A DNA stretch of 25,174 nt. It comes from RGIG4140 sp045614025. GTDB lineage: Bacteria > Pseudomonadota > Alphaproteobacteria > CAAHEQ01 > UBA3637. The notes beneath the pieces are model-generated. The model saw only the letters and a list, made by a program, of their open reading frames with translations, had not been told where the DNA came from and ran no database searches. Numbering within the stretch: position 1 is the first letter of the stretch; every line of letters starts with the position of its first letter. Shown here in pieces: positions 15,476 to 23,545 of the stretch. The stretch is from NCBI GenBank assembly GCA_045614025.1, contig JAZLCE010000032.1, positions 1 to 25,174 of the forward strand, written 5' to 3'. Position numbers and translations under genes: made by a program.

Positions 15476-17170
15476 ATGAAAATTAGGAGCCTTATTTTTA
15501 TCACACTTTTTTTGTGTGCTTATTTAAGCGCTCCTATTTCTTTTGCAACAATTCTCTCTCAAAAAGATGTTAAAATTTACAAACAAATCTTTGATGCTCA
15601 TAAAAAAGGGCAATATCAAAAAGCAAAAAATCTTGAATCATCTCTTTCGAATAAATTATTATCTGGATATATTTTATTTGATAAATATTTTTCTGCTAGA
15701 TATAAAACATCTTCTTCAGAAATAAATTCTTTTTTAAAAAAATATAGTCATCTTCCAATTGCTTCAGACGTTTATGCCTTGGGAAAAAAGAAAAACTTTA
15801 AAATAAACACAAAAGCCCCTAAAGACCCCGTTTATGGAAGCAGCGCCAATGCCTGCAGTTTTATAAAAAGAGATGAACCTATTAACTTAATTAACAGACA
15901 AAATTTTTCTTATCTCTCCAATGAAAAAAAACAAAACGCAAAAAAGATTTCTAAAAATCTAAAATCGCTTATTGAAAAAAATAAATTAACAGAAGCTCTT
16001 GAATTATTACATAGCAAAAAAACAAAAGACCTTTTTAACCAAACAGATATTGATATTGTTCATACAGCAATTGCCTTTTCATTCTTTTTAGAAGGAAATG
16101 ATGAAAAAGCTCTTGAACTTTCTAAAAAAGCAATATTTCACTCTGGGGATAAACTACCTTTAGCCTATTGGACTGCCGCCCTTTCCTCATGGAGAGAAAA
16201 AAACTTTTCCCAAGCAGCCAATTTTTTTGAAAATGCCGCTTTGCATGATGATGGTTATCCTTTATTAAAATCTAGTGCCGCATTTTGGGCTGCAAGATCT
16301 TATTTGAAAGAGGGTAATTTTGAAAAAGTCGGTGATTTTTTAGAACTTGCCGCAGAACAACCGCGAACTTTTTATGGATTACTAGCTCTTTATATGATTG
16401 GCAATAATCTTGAAAATATTTTAGATGAAGAAACCCATATCCATTCAAACTCAAAAATAAGATTTTCACATTCTGCTTTAAATAGATTTTATGCATTAAG
16501 ACAAATTGGTCAAAAGAATTTTGCAGACAAAGAATTAACCGCTCTTTATCTTTCACTAAGTGATGAAAAAAAACAAGCACTTATCCATCTAGCCAGACAA
16601 AAAAACTTCTATAAAGATTTATCCCAACTTGCAGGCGTTTCAATGGATACAAAAGAAAGATATCCACTTCCCGCATGGAAACCTTTAAATAATTGGAAAA
16701 TAAAAAAAGAACTTGTTTTTGCATTTGTCCGTCAAGAATCTTGCTTTAACAAACATGCGCGCAGCTCAGTTGGTGCTCGTGGTTTGATGCAAATTATGCC
16801 TCAAACTGGAAAAGTTATTGCAAAAATGAGTCAAATGAAGTTTCAATTACACAAAATGGAAAACGAATCTTATAATTTAACTCTTGGTCAAAATTATTTA
16901 AGCTATTTGATGGGACTACCAGCTATTGAAGGAAATTTAATTTTTACTGCAGTTGCATACAATGCAGGACCTGGCAATCTCATTAAATGGAAAAGCAAAA
17001 TGAACTATCAAAACGATCCTTTGCTTTTTATTGAAAGTATACCTGCAAAAGAAACAAGAGGATTTGTTGAAAGAATTATGGTTAATTATTGGATTTATAA
17101 TTCACTCACAAAATCTTCGTTAGAAAGTTTAGATGCCATTGTTCACGGGAAATGGCCTATTTACCAATAA
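15476..17170 (+). CDS. slt: Soluble lytic murein transglycosylase, Slt70 type
   Basis: 564 aa. Signal peptide (1 to about 24), then an alpha-superhelical region of TPR-like repeats (about 130-400) of the ring-shaped Slt70 type, and a C-terminal goose-lysozyme-like SLT domain (about 410-550). The catalytic Glu421 is in FVRQESCF, followed by the family motifs GLMQIMP, AYNAGPG and the ETRGFVERI motif. It cleaves the MurNAc-GlcNAc bond, leaving 1,6-anhydromuramoyl ends whose products feed the recycling enzymes encoded just upstream on the other strand. There is no Shine-Dalgarno; its ATG abuts the previous stop, so translation depends on re-initiation. Its stop is one base from the stop of the convergent gene. 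Confidence 0.95.
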   Translation: MKIRSLIFITLFLCAYLSAPISFATILSQKDVKIYKQIFDAHKKGQYQKAKNLESSLSNKLLSGYILFDKYFSARYKTSSSEINSFLKKYSHLPIASDVYALGKKKNFKINTKAPKDPVYGSSANACSFIKRDEPINLINRQNFSYLSNEKKQNAKKISKNLKSLIEKNKLTEALELLHSKKTKDLFNQTDIDIVHTAIAFSFFLEGNDEKALELSKKAIFHSGDKLPLAYWTAALSSWREKNFSQAANFFENAALHDDGYPLLKSSAAFWAARSYLKEGNFEKVGDFLELAAEQPRTFYGLLALYMIGNNLENILDEETHIHSNSKIRFSHSALNRFYALRQIGQKNFADKELTALYLSLSDEKKQALIHLARQKNFYKDLSQLAGVSMDTKERYPLPAWKPLNNWKIKKELVFAFVRQESCFNKHARSSVGARGLMQIMPQTGKVIAKMSQMKFQLHKMENESYNLTLGQNYLSYLMGLPAIEGNLIFTAVAYNAGPGNLIKWKSKMNYQNDPLLFIESIPAKETRGFVERIMVNYWIYNSLTKSSLESLDAIVHGKWPIYQ

Positions 17171-17171
17171 G

Positions 17172-18710
17172 TTAATTTTCACCTCTGCCACTTATTTGTT
17201 GAGGCTGAGTGTTTTGTTGGCTTCCCGTATCAACAGTAATAGCCACAGAACTTTCCGCAATTGTTCGAGCAGCACTTCTTGGTTTATCATCCTCTTGCCT
17301 TGCTAAAGGTTGTGGTTTAGACTCTGGCGTTTCACGAGGTTGAGTTCTTTCTGATGCGGGCGTTTCTTTTGTTGATGATGAAGTTGGCATTGGTGGCGCA
17401 ACTTCTGAACGAGGTGGACTTGGAATATTTCGATCACCATTAACAAGTCCAGAAATCTGACGGTCAATAGGATTCATGCCCCGTTGAACAACATCCATCA
17501 CGCCATTTCTATCCATCGTTTTTTCAACACCTGCTCGAACAATTGAGCCCATCTGAACAGCAGCTAACCGTGCAGCATGTTGAACAGCTGCAGAATCTAT
17601 TGCTTGCTGATTTTGTTGCGCTTGAAGTTCATTTTTTTGCATCAATAGTTGTTGAGCTTTATCATTTTGTTCCCGACTATTTTTAAGTGATTGTGTTTCA
17701 ATATTTTTATGTGTTTCTGCTTGTTGAAGTATTTTATTTTCATTCAAGCGTCTTTCCATTAACACCATTTTTTCTTCAATACTTGCTTTTTGAAATGCAT
17801 TTTGTTTTTCACTATTTAATATCCGTTGTTCTTCCTCTTTTGCTTTCAACAAGATTTGTTGCATTTCTTTTTCAGTCAACACCATTTTTTTATCTGGCAT
17901 TGTTCCAGATTGTCTCTGTTCATTATCTGATGACCTTGTAACCATCACTTCTTTTGGGTTTATTTTTGGATCATGAGAAAGAATATTTTTTTGCATTTGA
18001 AGTTGCGAAGCAAGCTCATTTTGTTGTTTTTGTTGCAACAAAGATTTTGAATTTAAATCCCTTTCCACCTCTTTAATCATCACACGCGCTGCTGGATCAT
18101 TAACTGCTTGTTTTTTCAATCCTTTTAATCCAACTTTTAGTAAAGAAACATTATCTTTACCCTTCATTTTTTGTTGCCAATATTTAGCAGCCTGGCGACC
18201 TAATAAAACATCTTTTAAATAAGCCTTAAAACCCAACCCCAATAATAGCTCATCTGCAATATTTTGTTTTGGCAATTCCCCATTTTTAATTCGAGCACCT
18301 TCAACACCATATAATAACACATCAATAAACTTCATTACAGGACTTCGCTGTTGTTTTTCGGGATGTGGTCCCTTTTTAAGCGCCATATTTTCATGTCGTT
18401 TAAAAAGGAAAAATGGATTTTTAAAAAAGGATTGAGGTTTTTGTTCTTCTTGTTTTAATTCATTTTCATCTTCAGAATCAGGTTCTGTATCCGTGTCAGA
18501 ACCCGATTCTGAATCATCATCGTCATCATCTTCTTCCTCGTCAAAATCCTCATCTGTTTCAGGATCTTCTGGATCAGTTGGAAATAATTTTTTCTTTTTT
18601 TTCTTCTTTTTTCTAGGAGGCAAAGGAAGTGGTCGTATTGGTTTATACGCCCCATCATCAGAAGCTTTTTCTAAAATATCTATCTGTTCTTCAGTTTCAT
18701 CAATCATCAT
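17172..18710 (-). CDS. Charge-segregated, Gln-rich cytosolic protein of unknown function
   Basis: 512 aa (or 511 if the second ATG, better spaced from AGGGGG, is used); no signal peptide or membrane segment. Order of regions: eight consecutive Lys after RPLPLPPR (about 34-41); an acidic tract of Asp, Glu and Ser (about 45-90); a compact middle (about 120-215) with some hydrophobic content that may fold; a long Gln/Lys/Glu-rich helical region (about 220-375), probably coiled coil; and a Pro/Ser/Thr-rich disordered tail. No family recognised. The layout is seen in scaffold, polar-organising or secreted effector-type proteins, but nothing here decides among these. A strong own promoter argues that it is a real, expressed gene. 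Confidence 0.8.
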   Translation of the reverse strand: MMIDETEEQIDILEKASDDGAYKPIRPLPLPPRKKKKKKKKLFPTDPEDPETDEDFDEEEDDDDDDSESGSDTDTEPDSEDENELKQEEQKPQSFFKNPFFLFKRHENMALKKGPHPEKQQRSPVMKFIDVLLYGVEGARIKNGELPKQNIADELLLGLGFKAYLKDVLLGRQAAKYWQQKMKGKDNVSLLKVGLKGLKKQAVNDPAARVMIKEVERDLNSKSLLQQKQQNELASQLQMQKNILSHDPKINPKEVMVTRSSDNEQRQSGTMPDKKMVLTEKEMQQILLKAKEEEQRILNSEKQNAFQKASIEEKMVLMERRLNENKILQQAETHKNIETQSLKNSREQNDKAQQLLMQKNELQAQQNQQAIDSAAVQHAARLAAVQMGSIVRAGVEKTMDRNGVMDVVQRGMNPIDRQISGLVNGDRNIPSPPRSEVAPPMPTSSSTKETPASERTQPRETPESKPQPLARQEDDKPRSAARTIAESSVAITVDTGSQQNTQPQQISGRGEN

Positions 18711-18743
18711 TTCCCCCTAAACTTATGGAAAACCACCTCTTTT

Positions 18744-18772
18744 ATTATACAATGAATCCTTTTTTTTGGCAA
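18744..18772 (-). promoter_or_regulatory. Promoter of the charge-segregated protein gene
   Basis: TTGCCA (18767-18772), a 17-base spacer and TATAAT (18744-18749) on the minus strand, 33 bases before the ATG at 18710. Confidence 0.8.
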
Positions 18773-18889
18773 TAAAAATAATCCTGCTTAAAATATTCTT
18801 GATTTTTTACTTAAATTATGCCTAAATGTAGCCAGATTTGAAGAAAATCTAAGCAACTAAAAATAAACTTTAATAAAGGAGAATAATAT

Positions 18890-19900
18890 ATGACAGTTCG
18901 TGTTGCTATTAACGGTTTCGGCCGTATCGGACGCTTGGTTTATCGCGCATTCTTAGAATCAGGCAGAACAGATATTGATATCGTTGCAATCAACGATTTA
19001 GGTGATGCAAATGCAAATGCATACCTTTTAAAATATGACTCTGTTCATCGTGCAACTTCTTTTGACGTTCGTGCAGAAGGCGATTATATCATTGCTGGTG
19101 ATTATAAAACAAAAGTTATCGCTCAACGTGATCCAACTCAATTGCCATGGAAAGAAATGGATATTGATATCGTGATGGAATGCACAGGCATCTTCACAGC
19201 AAAAGAAAAAGCAATGGTTCATATTGAAGCTGGCGCAAAACGCGTTCTCGTTTCTGCTCCATCACAAGGCGCTGACAAAACAATTGTTTATGGTGTTAAC
19301 CAAAACACATTAACAGCTGATGATTTAGTTGTTTCAAATGCTTCTTGCACAACAAACTGCTTAGCACCAGTTGCCTATGTTTTAGATAAAGAATTTGGCA
19401 TTGAACAAGGTTTCATGACAACAATTCACTCATACACAAACGATCAAAAAATCTTAGACCAAGTTCATAAAGATTTATATCGTTCACGTGCTGCTGCTAT
19501 GAGCATGATTCCAACATCAACAGGTGCTGCAAAAGCCGTTGGTTTGGTTTTACCTCAATTAGCTGGTAAATTAGATGGTGTTTCAATCCGCGTTCCAACT
19601 CCAGACGTTTCAATTGTTGATGCAAACCTCATCATGAAACGCCCTGTCACAAAAGAAGAAGTTAACGCTGTGATGAAAAAATATTCTGAAACAGAATTAA
19701 AAGGCATCTTAGGTTACAATGAACAACCACTCGTTTCAATCGATTTCACACACAACCCTCACTCATCAACATTTGATGCTAATGGCACAAAAGTTATGGG
19801 TGGAACACAATTGCGTGTTATGAGCTGGTATGATAACGAATGGGGTTTCTCAAACCGCATGCTTGATACAGCTGCTTATATGGGCAACTTAATTAAATAA
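18890..19900 (+). CDS. gap: Type I glyceraldehyde-3-phosphate dehydrogenase
   Basis: 336 aa, full length. Oxidises and phosphorylates glyceraldehyde-3-phosphate to 1,3-bisphosphoglycerate with NAD+. NAD-binding GFGRIG at 9-14, catalytic Cys153 in SNASCTTNC, His180 in TTIHSYTNDQ, and the WYDNEWGFSNR end. AAGGAG six bases before the ATG. Codon choice is narrow, as in highly expressed genes. An imperfect terminator separates it from pgk, so pgk may be partly read through or have its own start. I see no convincing -35/-10 upstream; TTGATT near 18799 is followed by a poor -10. Confidence 0.98.
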   Translation: MTVRVAINGFGRIGRLVYRAFLESGRTDIDIVAINDLGDANANAYLLKYDSVHRATSFDVRAEGDYIIAGDYKTKVIAQRDPTQLPWKEMDIDIVMECTGIFTAKEKAMVHIEAGAKRVLVSAPSQGADKTIVYGVNQNTLTADDLVVSNASCTTNCLAPVAYVLDKEFGIEQGFMTTIHSYTNDQKILDQVHKDLYRSRAAAMSMIPTSTGAAKAVGLVLPQLAGKLDGVSIRVPTPDVSIVDANLIMKRPVTKEEVNAVMKKYSETELKGILGYNEQPLVSIDFTHNPHSSTFDANGTKVMGGTQLRVMSWYDNEWGFSNRMLDTAAYMGNLIK

Positions 19901-19948
19901 TTTTTAAAAGAGGCAAATGCCTCCTTTAAAAAGGATAGCCTTAAAGGG

Positions 19949-19986
19949 AGGGATTGTGTAAAAATTTACAAATCCCTCTTTTTTAT
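19949..19986 (+). terminator. Terminator between gap and pgk
   Basis: AGGGATT/AATCCCT with inner GTAAA/TTTAC pairing around a small bulge, followed by CTTTTTTAT. A smaller GAGGC/GCCTC hairpin without a T-run precedes it at about 19910-19923. Confidence 0.75.
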
Positions 19987-20007
19987 CTTTAAAAATAGGA
20001 ATTTTTT

Positions 20008-21195
20008 ATGACATACAAAACATTAAATGATTTTGACTTTAACGGAAAAACCGTTTTTGTTCGCGCTGACTTAAATGTCCCAGCTAAAGATGGAACAATC
20101 ACTGATACAACAAGAATCGATCGCTTTGTTCCAACATTGAAAGAATTAACAGATAAAGGTGCAAAAGTTGTTGTTGCTTCTCACTTTGGAAGACCAAAAG
20201 GCGAGAAAAACCCAGATTTTTCAATGGCATTTTTAGCTCCAGCTCTTGAAAAAGCAAGTGGATTAAAAGTAACCTTTATCAATGATTGTATCGGAAATGA
20301 AAGAGATACAGCTATTCGCAATATGAAAGAAGGAGACGTTATTCTTCTTGAAAACTTACGCTATTATGCTGGTGAAGAAAAAAATGATAAAGAATTTTCT
20401 GAACAATTAGCAAGTTCTATTGATATTTATGTTGATGATGCCTTTTCAACAGCTCATCGCGCTCATGCTTCAACAGAAGGTATGGCTCACTTATTGCCAA
20501 GAGCTGCTGGTCGCTTAATGCAAGAAGAATTAGAAGCTTTAGATAAAGCTCTCGGCAATCCAGAACGTCCTGCTGTTGCCGTTGTTGGCGGATCAAAAGT
20601 TTCAACAAAACTTGACTTGCTTGGTAACTTAGTTAAAAAAGTTGATTACCTTTGCATCGGTGGTGGTATGGCTCATACATTCTTGGCAGCTAAAGGAATT
20701 CCAATGGGTGAAGGATCTTTGGTTGAAACAGGAATGATTTCAACAGCTAAAGAAATTATGGATAATGCAGGTTCTTGCCAAATCGTTCTTCCTGTTGACC
20801 TTGTTTGGGCAGATAAATTTGGCGAAGGCCAAACACCTCATACATCTGATGCATCTGAAGTTCCTGCAGGTAAAGTATTACTTGATATCGGCGAAAAATC
20901 AGTTCAAGAATTTGTTTCTGTTATTGAAAAATGCAAAACTCTTATTTGGAATGGCCCTGTTGGCGCTTTTGAATTAAAACCATTTGATAAAGGAACAAAT
21001 GAAATTGCAGCTGAAGTTGCTCGCCTTACAAAAGAAGGTAAGCTCACATCTGTTGCTGGTGGTGGGGATACAGTTTCAGCCCTTAAAAAAGCTGGTGCAG
21101 AACCTGATTTAACTTATGTTTCAGCAGCTGGTGGTGCATTCCTTGAATGGATGGAAGGAAAATCACTTCCTGGTGTTGCAATTTTAGAAAAATAA
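20008..21195 (+). CDS. pgk: Phosphoglycerate kinase
   Basis: 395 aa, normal length. Transfers phosphate from 1,3-bisphosphoglycerate to ADP, directly after GAPDH in glycolysis. Recognised from VFVRADLNVP near the N-terminus, SHFGRPKG, the substrate-binding LLENLRYYAGEEKND, the AVVGGSKVSTKLDLL nucleotide-domain motif and GGGDTVSAL near the C-terminus. Weak AGGA nine bases before the ATG. Follows gap after 107 bases that contain a terminator, and ends in its own terminator. Confidence 0.98.
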   Translation: MTYKTLNDFDFNGKTVFVRADLNVPAKDGTITDTTRIDRFVPTLKELTDKGAKVVVASHFGRPKGEKNPDFSMAFLAPALEKASGLKVTFINDCIGNERDTAIRNMKEGDVILLENLRYYAGEEKNDKEFSEQLASSIDIYVDDAFSTAHRAHASTEGMAHLLPRAAGRLMQEELEALDKALGNPERPAVAVVGGSKVSTKLDLLGNLVKKVDYLCIGGGMAHTFLAAKGIPMGEGSLVETGMISTAKEIMDNAGSCQIVLPVDLVWADKFGEGQTPHTSDASEVPAGKVLLDIGEKSVQEFVSVIEKCKTLIWNGPVGAFELKPFDKGTNEIAAEVARLTKEGKLTSVAGGGDTVSALKKAGAEPDLTYVSAAGGAFLEWMEGKSLPGVAILEK

Positions 21196-21210
21196 TTATT
21201 CTAAAAAAAG

Positions 21211-21242
21211 GAACCATCGAGAAATCGATGGTTTCTTTTTTT
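21211..21242 (+). terminator. Terminator of pgk
   Basis: GAACCATCGA/TCGATGGTTT with a GAAA tetraloop (21211-21234), then CTTTTTTTA. It lies 15 bases past the pgk stop. Confidence 0.92.
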
Positions 21243-21262
21243 ATCCAATAATGGTAAAAATT

Positions 21263-21472
21263 TTATTTCTTTTTTTGTTTATATATATGTTGATATTGCC
21301 CAGAAATATGCCCAATCACAACCCCATTATGAGTTTCATCTTCAACTACTTGTTGCTGAACTAACATATTGATTTTTTGAGATTGAGTTAAATCCATTTT
21401 GGGAGCCATTACAGAGCCAACAAAAAATGAAACAGAACATAAAATCATTAAATAACTTAATCGTTTTATCAT
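21263..21472 (-). CDS. Small exported or membrane-anchored protein (69 aa)
   Basis: Hydrophobic segment at about 5-22 after a short basic start, readable as a signal peptide (ending GSVMA) or an anchor. The remainder is polar, Gln-rich and ends in a Lys run. No family recognised. Real because it has a GAGGAGG ribosome-binding site eight bases upstream and a consensus promoter. It is the leftmost member of the small-protein cluster and converges on pgk. Confidence 0.75.
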   Translation of the reverse strand: MIKRLSYLMILCSVSFFVGSVMAPKMDLTQSQKINMLVQQQVVEDETHNGVVIGHISGQYQHIYKQKKK

Positions 21473-21516
21473 GTGTTATACCCTCCTCACATATAAAATA
21501 TTCTTGTTATAATAAT

Positions 21517-21544
21517 AGTATATCACATTTTATATTTTTGTCAA
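21517..21544 (-). promoter_or_regulatory. Promoter of the 69-aa gene
   Basis: TTGACA (21539-21544), a 16-base spacer and TATACT (21517-21522) on the minus strand. It lies between the 78-aa gene and the 69-aa gene, so the latter is transcribed independently. Confidence 0.75.
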
Positions 21545-21579
21545 CTTATTTTGCAATACAAAAAATTACAAAAGAATAA

Positions 21580-21816
21580 TTAATTTGAACGCTCTTTTTG
21601 GTTCACTTTATCTTGTGAATTTAAAACAGGTATTTTCTCTGCTTTTTTAATAACTTTAACAGCTTGCTCAACAGACTTTGATTCCATTTCTTTTGGCTGA
21701 GAAAAAGCACCATAATATGTTGCCGTTCCAAGAACAATTAATAAAGCTGAACAAACACCTATATTTGAAATTGGCTCATAATCTTCATATATTTTATTTT
21801 GCATGTAACACACCAT
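21580..21816 (-). CDS. Small single-pass membrane protein with EDYEPIS motif (78 aa)
   Basis: EDYEPIS lies directly before one membrane helix (GVCSALLIVLGTATYYGAF), then a tail of about 38 residues dominated by Lys, Glu, Gln and Ser. The same motif and layout occur in the 75-aa protein at 23244. No Shine-Dalgarno is visible; the second ATG at 21804 (MQNKIYEDYEPIS) gives an N-terminus closer to the paralogue. Third gene after the ankyrin and 80-aa genes, 15 bases from the latter, so probably expressed by read-through. Function unknown. Confidence 0.7.
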   Translation of the reverse strand: MVCYMQNKIYEDYEPISNIGVCSALLIVLGTATYYGAFSQPKEMESKSVEQAVKVIKKAEKIPVLNSQDKVNQKERSN

Positions 21817-21831
21817 TATTTATATTAAATC

Positions 21832-22074
21832 TTATCGTTCATTTACAGAATTTGCATAAATATTTTTAACAATAAGATTTTGTTTAAGCTGCTGGCTTTT
21901 TTGAACACAACTTGGTTGTTTTGGCATTTCGCAACTTGCTAAAGCAACAATAGCCATAATTGTCATAAAACCTACACTAAAAAAAGAAGTATTATTTGAA
22001 TGTAACTCTTTTTCATACTTACAACGCAGGTCAAATGCTTCCTGCTCTGATTTAAATTTTTCGTATCCTGTCAT
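21832..22074 (-). CDS. Small single-pass membrane protein (80 aa)
   Basis: A charged N-terminal part of about 28 residues (Lys, Glu, likely helical), one membrane segment (about 30-48, FFSVGFMTIMAIVALASC) and a polar Gln/Lys/Asn tail. Preceded by AAAGG and 19 bases after the ankyrin gene, so co-transcribed with it. The Cys at the end of the helix resembles a lipobox, but it is too far from the N-terminus for a normal lipoprotein signal. No family recognised. Confidence 0.7.
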   Translation of the reverse strand: MTGYEKFKSEQEAFDLRCKYEKELHSNNTSFFSVGFMTIMAIVALASCEMPKQPSCVQKSQQLKQNLIVKNIYANSVNER

Positions 22075-22093
22075 ATAACCTTTCTAATTTTTG

Positions 22094-22738
22094 TTAATCA
22101 CTGTTTTGACGTATTAACAAATCAACTCCTTTACTTTTTTGAAAAGAAGTGATTTTTTTAGGCTTTTGAGATGATCTTAATTGTTGAGCTCTCTCAATTG
22201 AGTCTTTTAAAACCATACGCATCATCGAAGAGATACCATTTTTAAAAACTTTTTTTGTATCAGCCCCTGATTCAATTAATATTGAAACAATATCATGCCG
22301 TTGAATCATAGCAGCCCACATTAATGCATTCATTCCTTGCTTATCTGTTGCTTCAACATCAGCACCATGAGCAAGCAGTATGGAAACAATCTTTTTCTTT
22401 CCACGCATAGATGCCATTAATAATGGAGTTATCCCAGCATTATCTTTTTGATTTACATCGGCATTATTTTCAAGCAATAATTTAACCGTTTCTTCTTTTC
22501 CAGATAACGCTGCCCACATTAACGCCGAGGAACCAGATTCTTCTTGATGATTCACGTCAAACGAATGATCGATCAATAAACGCACAATATCAGTTGCTCC
22601 TAATTGAGCAGCTAATAACAAAGGATTTTCACCATCCATATTCTCCTTTTTGAAAAAATCAGCGTCAACAGTTTTTAACATTGTTGCCACCTTTTCTTCA
22701 TTTAAATCCCAAATCGCGTTCATTAACTCTTTTTTCAT
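22094..22738 (-). CDS. Ankyrin-repeat protein, cytosolic
   Basis: 214 aa with about five ankyrin repeats: residues 2-34 (degenerate), 35-67, 68-101, 102-134 and 135-167. They show the usual G-x-x-x-L-x-x-A-A and V-x-x-L-L-x-x-G-A-D-V-N pattern. No signal peptide or membrane segment. The last 45 residues are basic and polar. Ankyrin repeats bind proteins; in host-associated bacteria they are often effectors, but small ones like this may equally act on a neighbouring protein, here the two small membrane proteins of the same operon. AAGGAA precedes the ATG. Own promoter with a strong hairpin at the mRNA 5' end. Confidence 0.92.
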   Translation of the reverse strand: MKKELMNAIWDLNEEKVATMLKTVDADFFKKENMDGENPLLLAAQLGATDIVRLLIDHSFDVNHQEESGSSALMWAALSGKEETVKLLLENNADVNQKDNAGITPLLMASMRGKKKIVSILLAHGADVEATDKQGMNALMWAAMIQRHDIVSILIESGADTKKVFKNGISSMMRMVLKDSIERAQQLRSSQKPKKITSFQKSKGVDLLIRQNSD

Positions 22739-22759
22739 TTATTTCCTTTTTTAATTAAT

Positions 22760-22786
22760 CTCCCTTTGCAAAAATTGCAAAGGGAG
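22760..22786 (-). promoter_or_regulatory. Perfect 12-bp inverted repeat at the 5' end of the ankyrin operon mRNA
   Basis: CTCCCTTTGCAA / TTGCAAAGGGAG with a three-base loop. The -10 ends at 22791, so transcription should start at about 22784-22786, exactly at the stem. No T-run follows on either strand, so it is not a terminator. It may be a 5' stabilising stem or an operator. Confidence 0.75.
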
Positions 22787-22790
22787 TGGC

Positions 22791-22819
22791 ATTCTATCAT
22801 ATTTTAAAAATTTTGTCAA
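22791..22819 (-). promoter_or_regulatory. Promoter of the ankyrin operon
   Basis: TTGACA (22814-22819), a 17-base spacer and TAGAAT (22791-22796) on the minus strand. Confidence 0.8.
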
Positions 22820-22877
22820 ACTATTTTGAAATGTTTTTATATGTCAAAAAGTATATTTCAAAATCAATTAGATAAAT

Positions 22878-23105
22878 TTATCTTTGATTTTCTACACCAA
22901 AAATTCGAGCACCACATTTAGAGCATGCAGCATGAGTTCCAACTTTTTTGGCTTGTATATTTTCAGAAGAAGTAGCTTTTTCATCTTTTGAAATTTTCAA
23001 ATCATAAGCAACCAATGAGCCACATAAAATTAAAGCTCCACATGAAACCAATCCTAACTCTTTGATATAAGTTGATAACTTAACATTAGCAACATCTTCA
23101 AACAT
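22878..23105 (-). CDS. Small membrane protein with C-terminal CxxC motif (75 aa)
   Basis: Short acidic start (MFEDVANVK), a hydrophobic segment at about 15-34, a Lys/Glu/Ser linker and a C-terminal CSKCGARIFG that looks like one half of a zinc ribbon or a redox pair; two more Cys lie in the membrane segment. A near-perfect AAGGAGG supports the start. No family recognised. Single gene in the small-protein cluster. Confidence 0.75.
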   Translation of the reverse strand: MFEDVANVKLSTYIKELGLVSCGALILCGSLVAYDLKISKDEKATSSENIQAKKVGTHAACSKCGARIFGVENQR

Positions 23106-23191
23106 TTAATCCTCCTTAAAATTTTTATTATCTGAAAAAAAATAATCCGATTTCAAATAATGATACTACTATTCAATGACAAACTTAGCCA

Positions 23192-23220
23192 AGTTTATCA
23201 TAAAATTATTATTTTGTCAA
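23192..23220 (-). promoter_or_regulatory. Promoter candidate of the CxxC membrane protein gene
   Basis: TTGACA (23215-23220), a 17-base spacer and TAAACT (23192-23197), inside the 3' flank of the next gene upstream. A second candidate nearer the gene is TTGAAA, 18 bases, GATAAT. Confidence 0.45.
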
Positions 23221-23243
23221 CTAATATCAAAAAAAGCAAAATT

Positions 23244-23471
23244 TTATCTATCTTTATGCATCACCCAATAATTTGCCTGCTTTATTGGATGTGTTTGATT
23301 TGTTATTTTTTGCGGAGCAGGAGGAACTTTAGTTGGCTCTTTTTTATTTTCTTCATTTAAAGCGTGAACAAAAAAACTTGCCACCAACGTTACAGCCACA
23401 GCAAAACAAACTGCTCCACCTGAAATTGGTTCATAATCTTCAATTTGTTTTGATTGTTCTTGTTTATCCAT
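23244..23471 (-). CDS. Small single-pass membrane protein with EDYEPIS motif (75 aa)
   Basis: N-terminal polar MDKQEQSKQ, then EDYEPISGG, a membrane helix (AVCFAVAVTLVASFFVHAL) and a Lys/Pro/Gln-rich tail. Paralogue of the 78-aa protein at 21580: the motif, its distance to the helix and a following V-C pair are shared, while helix and tail differ. GGAGGGG lies just upstream of the ATG. The GG before the hydrophobic stretch recalls a bacteriocin leader, but the paralogue lacks it. Function unknown. Confidence 0.75.
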   Translation of the reverse strand: MDKQEQSKQIEDYEPISGGAVCFAVAVTLVASFFVHALNEENKKEPTKVPPAPQKITNQTHPIKQANYWVMHKDR

Positions 23472-23505
23472 AACCCCTCCATAATAATAAACACATCTTA
23501 TAAAA

Positions 23506-23535
23506 GGTATAATGCTTTTTTATAAAGTAGGTCAA
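23506..23535 (-). promoter_or_regulatory. Promoter candidate of the 75-aa EDYEPIS gene
   Basis: TTGACC (23530-23535), an 18-base spacer and TATACC (23506-23511) on the minus strand, about 35 bases before the ATG. Confidence 0.45.
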
Positions 23536-23545
23536 CCATATTTTT

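Noticed and set aside
21927..21990. Lipobox (ALASC) in the 80-aa protein
   Set aside because: The Cys is near residue 48 after a charged 28-residue start, too far in for a signal peptidase II substrate.
22760..22786. Terminator for the 75-aa CxxC gene
   Set aside because: The perfect stem is not followed by T residues on the minus strand and it lies downstream of the ankyrin promoter.
23415..23471. Double-glycine bacteriocin leader in the 75-aa protein (EDYEPISGG)
   Set aside because: The paralogue has NI in place of GG, the part after GG is a membrane helix plus charged tail, and no ABC peptidase-transporter or immunity gene is visible.
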